This document shows, piece by piece, positions 59,501 to 64,000 of a stretch of DNA of 64,000 nucleotides (within the stretch, counting starts at the first letter, position 1; every line of letters starts with the position of its first letter). This DNA comes from Tolypocladium sp. Sup5 PDA-1 (lineage: Eukaryota > Ascomycota > Sordariomycetes > Hypocreales > Ophiocordycipitaceae). The stretch covers positions 186,001-250,000 of the forward strand of contig JPHH03000032.1 of the NCBI GenBank assembly GCA_000750105.3, in the 5' to 3' direction. The position numbers and the translations under genes are program-made. Below the pieces are notes generated by a model, which saw only the letters and a list, made by a program, of their open reading frames with translations, did no database searches and had not been told where the DNA came from.

Positions 59501-60458
59501 GTCACTCGAGATCTTGGCTTCGATCACGAGTGGGTACTTGAACTGCTCTCCTAGAGCGTCGACGTTGACCTGCTCTTGGAGACTGGCTGGGTCGAGGATT
59601 ATGTCACCGTCACCTCCAGTAGCTCCCGTATCTCCAATGGGTTGTACAACGAGCAAACTGGAGAAGTCGCAGGCTGCCTTTGCATCCGGATCAATGTTGA
59701 CGGTGTTTTGTAGACCGAACTGTTCACAAGGAACCATTTCCGAAACCTGGCTTTGGAGTCCCTGCAGGAAATCAGAGACACTCTGCTTCGAGTTGAGAAG
59801 CACGCGTACTGGAACGGTTGCAATCATAGGGCCGGGAAATTCGGACAAGCCCGCTACTGGGGCGTTGCGGCCAGACACGGTTGTTCCAGAAGCAGACATC
59901 GTCATCTTCGCAATAGCACGCGAGGACAAGGGTTTGGATGTAAGAACCTTGAGAGGCCCTGGTCGAGTCCGAAGGTTACCGCACAGCCTTATGGTTGCCT
60001 CCCATGCCAATTTGAACTTGGTGAGGTTGACATGCATTGGCGGAAATGTACGAGCCGACCTGCTTGATCGATAGAGCCATCAATCCAGCTTCAAGTGGCG
60101 TGCAGGGGTAGGCATTCTCGACGATATCCGCGGGCGGCAGGTCGCATTGTGCGATTAGCATTGATCGAGTATCGTCAAGCTTGGTGCGAACCGAGATTTT
60201 CAGCTTGCCTCGGTTCCCAGCAAAGGACTGGCAGTGTAATCGTGCCTCGTCGTGGCCCTGGGAATCTTGATGCTTTGCCCAAGTTCTTCCGTCATCAGGA
60301 CCGAATGGAAAGGGACACATTTCTCGCGCAACAGGAGGTTTCTCGTCAATTCGGCTTGTATAAACAAAGTTGGGGTCCACGGGTATAACCGCCAGGACCG
60401 AGACCAGTTGTAGTTGGGGATCCTTGTGGAGGCGGTTTGTGCGTCCTGGGCACGTCAT
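56507..60458 (-). pseudogene. Nonribosomal peptide synthetase remnant, order C-A-T-C
   Basis: Fragments in NRPS order lie on the minus strand in shifting frames. First is a condensation (C) domain (60458 to about 59400: ENAYPCTPLEAGLMALS, NLTKFKLAWEATIRLCGNLR, VSGRNAPVAGLSEFPGPMI). Next is an adenylation (A) domain (59400-58245: FSNYVFDVSLSEI, INAYGPSEASI, TARGYLNDEEK, RGYRIELGEIEYSI). Then comes a thiolation (T) domain (58187 to about 57900: DLWAQVLGIEPEEIGKNDIF, GGDPITAIQL). A second C domain follows (57760-56507), ending about 35 residues after its last conserved block. Damage is extensive. The first C domain lacks its HHxxxDG region. The A domain lacks about 100 residues around core A2-A3. 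The T-domain serine is Pro (codon 57971-57969). There is a stop at 57610-57608 and a one-base loss at the second HHxxxDG (about 57374-57350), plus further stops. No upstream modules remain. It is divergent from the thioesterase gene by about 200 bp. Confidence 0.9.
58534..58560. repeat. 13/14-bp tandem duplication inside the NRPS A domain
   Basis: TCACCGGTCTATA (58534-58546) is followed directly by TCACCGGTCCTATA (58547-58560). It falls just after the conserved YRTGD motif of the A domain. The duplication changes the frame and brings in a stop codon. Confidence 0.9.
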
Positions 60459-60657
60459 AGGGGTTTAAAACCAGCCACTGCCCACGTAAGGTAATAATCA
60501 ACGCGCCGGGTATTACTGAGACGCTTCGCGGGGCTGCCCAACGTGACGATGACAAGGTCACGCTCCGTCGGCCGAAGCTTGCGCGGGAACCCGTCAACCC
60601 CTCATCCGACTCGTGAATAGCTTCAACGATTGAGCAGCTCTATTAGTTGCATGAACC
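60459..60657. promoter_or_regulatory. Short divergent spacer between the NRPS remnant and the thioesterase gene
   Basis: About 200 bp before the thioesterase ATG, so it probably contains that promoter. It may also include damaged NRPS sequence from an upstream module, but I cannot recognise a domain in it. Confidence 0.4.
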
Positions 60658-61783
60658 ATGTATCTCGACGGCCCCAATCCGACCAAGGTCCAGCTCGTGC
60701 CGCCGTACAAACGCGCAAACCCGCCGACGCCGTTGGTCCTCATCCACGATGGCGGCGGCACCATTTTCAGCTACTTCATTCTCGGGAACTTGAATCGCGA
60801 TGTCTGGGCCATTCACAACCCCAAATATTTTGACGCCGAGCCCTGGGAAGGGGGCATGGACGAGATGGCACGGCACTACATTGATCTGATTGTCAAGGCC
60901 GGGATCAGCGGCACCATCTTGCTCGGAGGTAAATGACCGCTGCCGTGCCGAGAACCCTCACAAGCCGCCGGCCCGCCGGCTCGACGAATGCGCCATTGGG
61001 AGACATTCACTAATTCTCGCGATTATCTGCTGCAGGTTGGTCGCTCGGGGGCTTCCTGTCTCTCACCATGGCTCGCATGCTTGCCGACGACCCATCCTCC
61101 AACCTCTCGATCGCCGGCTTCCTCATAATCGACTCGCCGCACCATATTGCGCGGTCCAAATTGACGGTGCCGACTACCGACACGCAGTTCGACGGCCTTC
61201 CGGACCTCGTGCAAAAGGCATTTGACAACTGCGACATTATGCTGGAGCACTGGGACTTGCCCTCGTGGGACGGCCCTGCGTGCGGCGGAAGGGACGTCAA
61301 GGTCGGCGTAGCTGGAAGAAGCTTTACGCTGGAGCCTGGGAGTGTCCTTTACAAGCCGGTGGATGGAGCTTGGAAACCAATCACCACCCGGACGTACAAT
61401 CACGAAAAGGCTGTGGATGAGCCGAAAGCGCCTCCACCGGCAGTCATGGTCCGTTGCACTCGGCCAACAGAGAAGCCAGAGGGCGCGAGCGATCCGTGTC
61501 TGATTGACTTATATCGCGACGAAACTCTACTAGGCTGGGAGGGAAACCATGCCGATTTCATCAAGGCTGTCATCGACGTCGATGCCGACCATTACAACGT
61601 GTTTGACAAGTACGACAAACCGAAGGTATGAACCAAGCCAGCCGATTATTTTACTTCGGAATGTGTCTTGAACTGACTGTTTCATAGATGAATATTTTGA
61701 CTGCGCAATTGAACGAGGGTCTCGAGATTCTCGACGGCCTTGCTGGCCCCACGAAACGGAAACCCCCGCTGGACTTCTTTTGA
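60658..61783 (+). CDS. Stand-alone type I thioesterase-like alpha/beta-hydrolase
   Basis: Three exons, 60658-60928, 61036-61625 and 61688-61783, give 318 aa. Introns are 107 and 62 bp with GTAAAT and GTATGA donors. The fold begins with TPLVLIHDGGGTIFSYFILG, an oxyanion-loop strand typical of NRPS/PKS thioesterases. The nucleophile elbow GWSLGG gives S93, and the second exon junction falls exactly inside it. D123 in IIDSPHH and H262 in GNHADF complete a plausible catalytic triad. The protein lacks a carrier or synthetase domain and ends with a short helical tail. Enzymes of this type in fungal gene clusters release or edit acyl or peptidyl chains from synthetases. Here the adjacent synthetase is broken while this reading frame is intact, so its present substrate is unknown. 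Confidence 0.87.
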
Positions 61784-62310
61784 GCCTGATTACAACGCAA
61801 GAGGACCTTGCGGGCTTACATTCAAAAGCGAAGAGTCGGTAGACATGCATATAGATGGACAAGACCGTCCTCAATAGATCTAGGGAGCTCAGATGAACTC
61901 TCCAACATCCCCTGTAACGGTAAGACTTGACCGACTACCACTCTCTGTGCGTTCTCTCCAACTCGCAATCCACGGAACTGCAGGCTCCTCTGATGCACGC
62001 CCGAAAGGAGTTTTCTTCACGAATTCTGTTCAATCTAGCCTGGCAATGGTCAATCAATGCAGAAGCTTGCTGCACACGCTGAAAGGTGCCAGTCCGTGAC
62101 ATTGGCATCCAACGAGGCATGGGAGGGCGTGGCCGGTTTGGAGATAGCATGCCAGATGGCAGGCACAGCAGCTCATTTCAAGGCATCTATATACTAATGT
62201 ATTCGCCTCTACCGCAGTAAAATCGTTCATGAATAGGATACATTCAAGTCCTGGACATTCCGCCGCCGCATTGCATAAGACGACCAAGTAATGCTCATGC
62301 GAGCAGGAAT
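61784..62310. other. Convergent intergenic spacer
   Basis: About 530 bp between the 3' ends of the thioesterase and decarboxylase genes. No coding signal is seen; it should hold both 3' UTRs. Confidence 0.5.
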
Positions 62311-63879
62311 CTATACCACAACTTCCTGTCCTACCTCGTGCAGAGCCTTGAACAGGCCCTCCACAGTCCCAATGAGCGTCTGGCAGTTGACGACCACCCT
62401 AAAGAAATGGCCTTTTGGGCCAGGGGCAAAGTCAAACATGAACCCGCGGCTCAACATCTTCTGCACCATTGCCCTCGTGCGCCTTGTGTTCTCCTCCCTC
62501 TTTTCCGATATCTGACCGCCGGGTGCGTAGTAAAAGCAGACTTGCAAGCAGTTCGGCGGGTTCGTCGAGATGAGCTCAAAGTCGGGGGACTTTTCGACCA
62601 GGCTGGTCAGGTGGTACGCCATGTCAAAGGCATGGTCGATGCCCTGCTCGAAGCCCGAGGCGCCGTAGTATATCCACGCAAGGGCAAGCTTCAAGCTGTC
62701 CGCCCTCCGTCCGCACTGCAGCGTCAAGTCGGCCAGGTCCCAAACCTCGTCATCGTCCTCCGGGTCGTGGAAGAGGTAGCCCGCGCGCAGGGAGTTGGCG
62801 GCGTGGAAGCGGCGCAAGTCGTTCGTCAACAAGAACGAGCAGGTCATGGGCACGTTGAGCATCTTCTGCGGGTTTATGGTCAGCGAGTCGGCCAGCTCGC
62901 AGCCATCCAACTTATGCCTATGCTTCGCGGAGAAGCAAACCGAGCCACCCCAGGAGCCGTCCACGTGCAGCCACATCCCGAATTCCTCACACACGGCCTT
63001 GATCTCTCGGATCGGATCGTACATGCCCAAGACTGTGGTTCCCGCCGTCGCGTTAACATATAGCGGCGTCTTGCCTTGCGCCTGGGATTCCAGCACGAGA
63101 GACCGCAGCGCCGCGGGCATCATGCGTCCCAGCTCGTCCACCGGCACGCAGACGACGCTCGATGCGCCCATGCCGCACGTCACCGCAGCCTTCTCAACGG
63201 AGAAATGGCCGTGTGCGCTTGTGAAGATGGCGAAGCGGTGGCCCTCGGAGCCCAGTAGCTTCGTGTCGGGGTGCAGTGCGCCTCGAGCAATCACGAGCGA
63301 CGTCAAGTTCGACGCGCTGCCGCCCTGGCAGGTAACTCCGCCGGCGCGAGGGCCATCAAAACCGAAGTAAGACGCCAGTGTACGCGCCGTGACCTTTTCA
63401 ATGACGGTCAAGGTTGGCGACACATGGTAGACATGGACGTTTGTGTTGAGGACTCCGAGAATGATTTCCGATATCACGCCCACGGCATTCGTGCTGGCGG
63501 TCAGCTTGTCCATGAAGCCTTGGTCCCACGTGTTGACGCTGTATTGCAGGACGTCCTGGATGGCCTCCATGAGCCCGTCCTTGCCCCGTCCCTCATTTTC
63601 CGGTAATGAGAACTTGAGGCGCTCTATTAATTCTTGGGGAGAATGCGGCTCCACGAGTGTGTTCTGAGGACGGCCGTTGGCATCACGCTGAGGGCGGCCG
63701 GTTGCTTTGGCGGGCGCTGCTTCGTCTGCGGCCCTGATGTAGGGGATAATGAGGGATTTTACGGCGTCAATCAACTCATCCATTTCGTCTGCGCGTACCA
63801 GACTTGTCTTTGCTTTCGACCAGCCATAGGTGTGGCCGTTTTCGACATCGATCTCGTGCTCGTGGTCGGAGGCAGGCAT
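62311..63879 (-). CDS. Group II PLP-dependent amino-acid decarboxylase
   Basis: A single exon of 522 aa, the usual length for the glutamate/cysteine-sulfinate/aromatic decarboxylase family. The N-terminus (residues 1-90) is charged. The PLP fold includes GGVTCQGGSASNLTSLVIAR, H225 in SAHGHFSVEKAA (stacks on PLP), NATAGTTVLGMYDPI, D307 in HVDGSWGG (pairs with the pyridine nitrogen) and the Schiff-base lysine K339 in INPQKMLNV. In most relatives the residue before the lysine is His (NPHK); here it is Gln. The closest layout is the GAD/CSAD-like branch rather than tyrosine decarboxylases, but substrate cannot be told from sequence. It catalyses decarboxylation of an amino acid to an amine if active. 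It lies beside the thioesterase and NRPS remnant, which suggests a biosynthetic role. Confidence 0.88.
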   Translation of the reverse strand: MPASDHEHEIDVENGHTYGWSKAKTSLVRADEMDELIDAVKSLIIPYIRAADEAAPAKATGRPQRDANGRPQNTLVEPHSPQELIERLKFSLPENEGRGKDGLMEAIQDVLQYSVNTWDQGFMDKLTASTNAVGVISEIILGVLNTNVHVYHVSPTLTVIEKVTARTLASYFGFDGPRAGGVTCQGGSASNLTSLVIARGALHPDTKLLGSEGHRFAIFTSAHGHFSVEKAAVTCGMGASSVVCVPVDELGRMMPAALRSLVLESQAQGKTPLYVNATAGTTVLGMYDPIREIKAVCEEFGMWLHVDGSWGGSVCFSAKHRHKLDGCELADSLTINPQKMLNVPMTCSFLLTNDLRRFHAANSLRAGYLFHDPEDDDEVWDLADLTLQCGRRADSLKLALAWIYYGASGFEQGIDHAFDMAYHLTSLVEKSPDFELISTNPPNCLQVCFYYAPGGQISEKREENTRRTRAMVQKMLSRGFMFDFAPGPKGHFFRVVVNCQTLIGTVEGLFKALHEVGQEVVV

Positions 63880-64000
63880 GGTGTCTAGATTCTAAGCCGT
63901 TGCAGCTGCAAAATGGATCTACACTCTCTCGTTAAGACAGCACACAGAACATGAAACCTTCAAAAGGAACCACCAGGTTGTGGAATTGAGGCGACACAGT
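63880..64000. promoter_or_regulatory. Start of the decarboxylase promoter region
   Basis: The last 121 bases lie upstream of the decarboxylase start. No motif is recognised, and the window ends here. Confidence 0.4.

Overview
The window is nuclear DNA from a filamentous ascomycete, most likely a Sordariomycete and probably Hypocreales. The evidence is short GT..AG introns (about 50-120 bp) with CTAAC/CTGAC-like branch points, strong C/G third-position bias, GPI-type cell-wall proteins, a HOS3-type deacetylase and nonribosomal peptide synthetase (NRPS) sequence. The order is inferred from protein flavour only; no species is claimed. All multi-exon models were built by hand from splice signals and reading frame.

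Left part (about 1-22.4 kb) is a conserved housekeeping block. It holds the 5' part of an unknown conserved protein gene (1-698, -), a possible small gene (3882-4277, -), BBC1-like SH3 actin-patch protein (4501-8188, -), RTR1/RPAP2-like CTD phosphatase (9258-10067, +), ribosomal protein eS17 (10474-11061, -), mitoribosomal protein MRP51/bS1m (11474-12865, -), queuine tRNA-ribosyltransferase (13222-14545, +), a Cys-rich GPI protein (14728-15870, -), HOS3-like histone deacetylase (17497-21066, +) and histidinol-phosphatase (21346-22444, -).

Middle part (about 22.5-52.8 kb) is gene-poor. It holds a full-size ABCA transporter (27393-32210, -), a secreted cupredoxin-like GPI protein (37237-38066, +), a small protein with a stretched six-cysteine cluster and coiled coil (42898-43756, -), and one weak multi-exon candidate (50188-51172, -). 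The long gaps contain homopolymer runs and a diverged direct repeat but no clear transposon.

Right part (52.8-64 kb) looks like a secondary-metabolism locus in decay. A bZIP regulator (52789-54751, +), a stand-alone alpha/beta-hydrolase thioesterase (60658-61783, +) and a group II PLP decarboxylase (62311-63879, -) all have intact reading frames. Between them lies an NRPS remnant (56507-60458, -) in the order C-A-T-C. It carries internal deletions, frameshifts, stop codons and a lost phosphopantetheine serine. Next to it is an AT-rich island with a possible transposon scrap. The contrast between the dead synthetase and its intact neighbours is the most interesting signal in the window.
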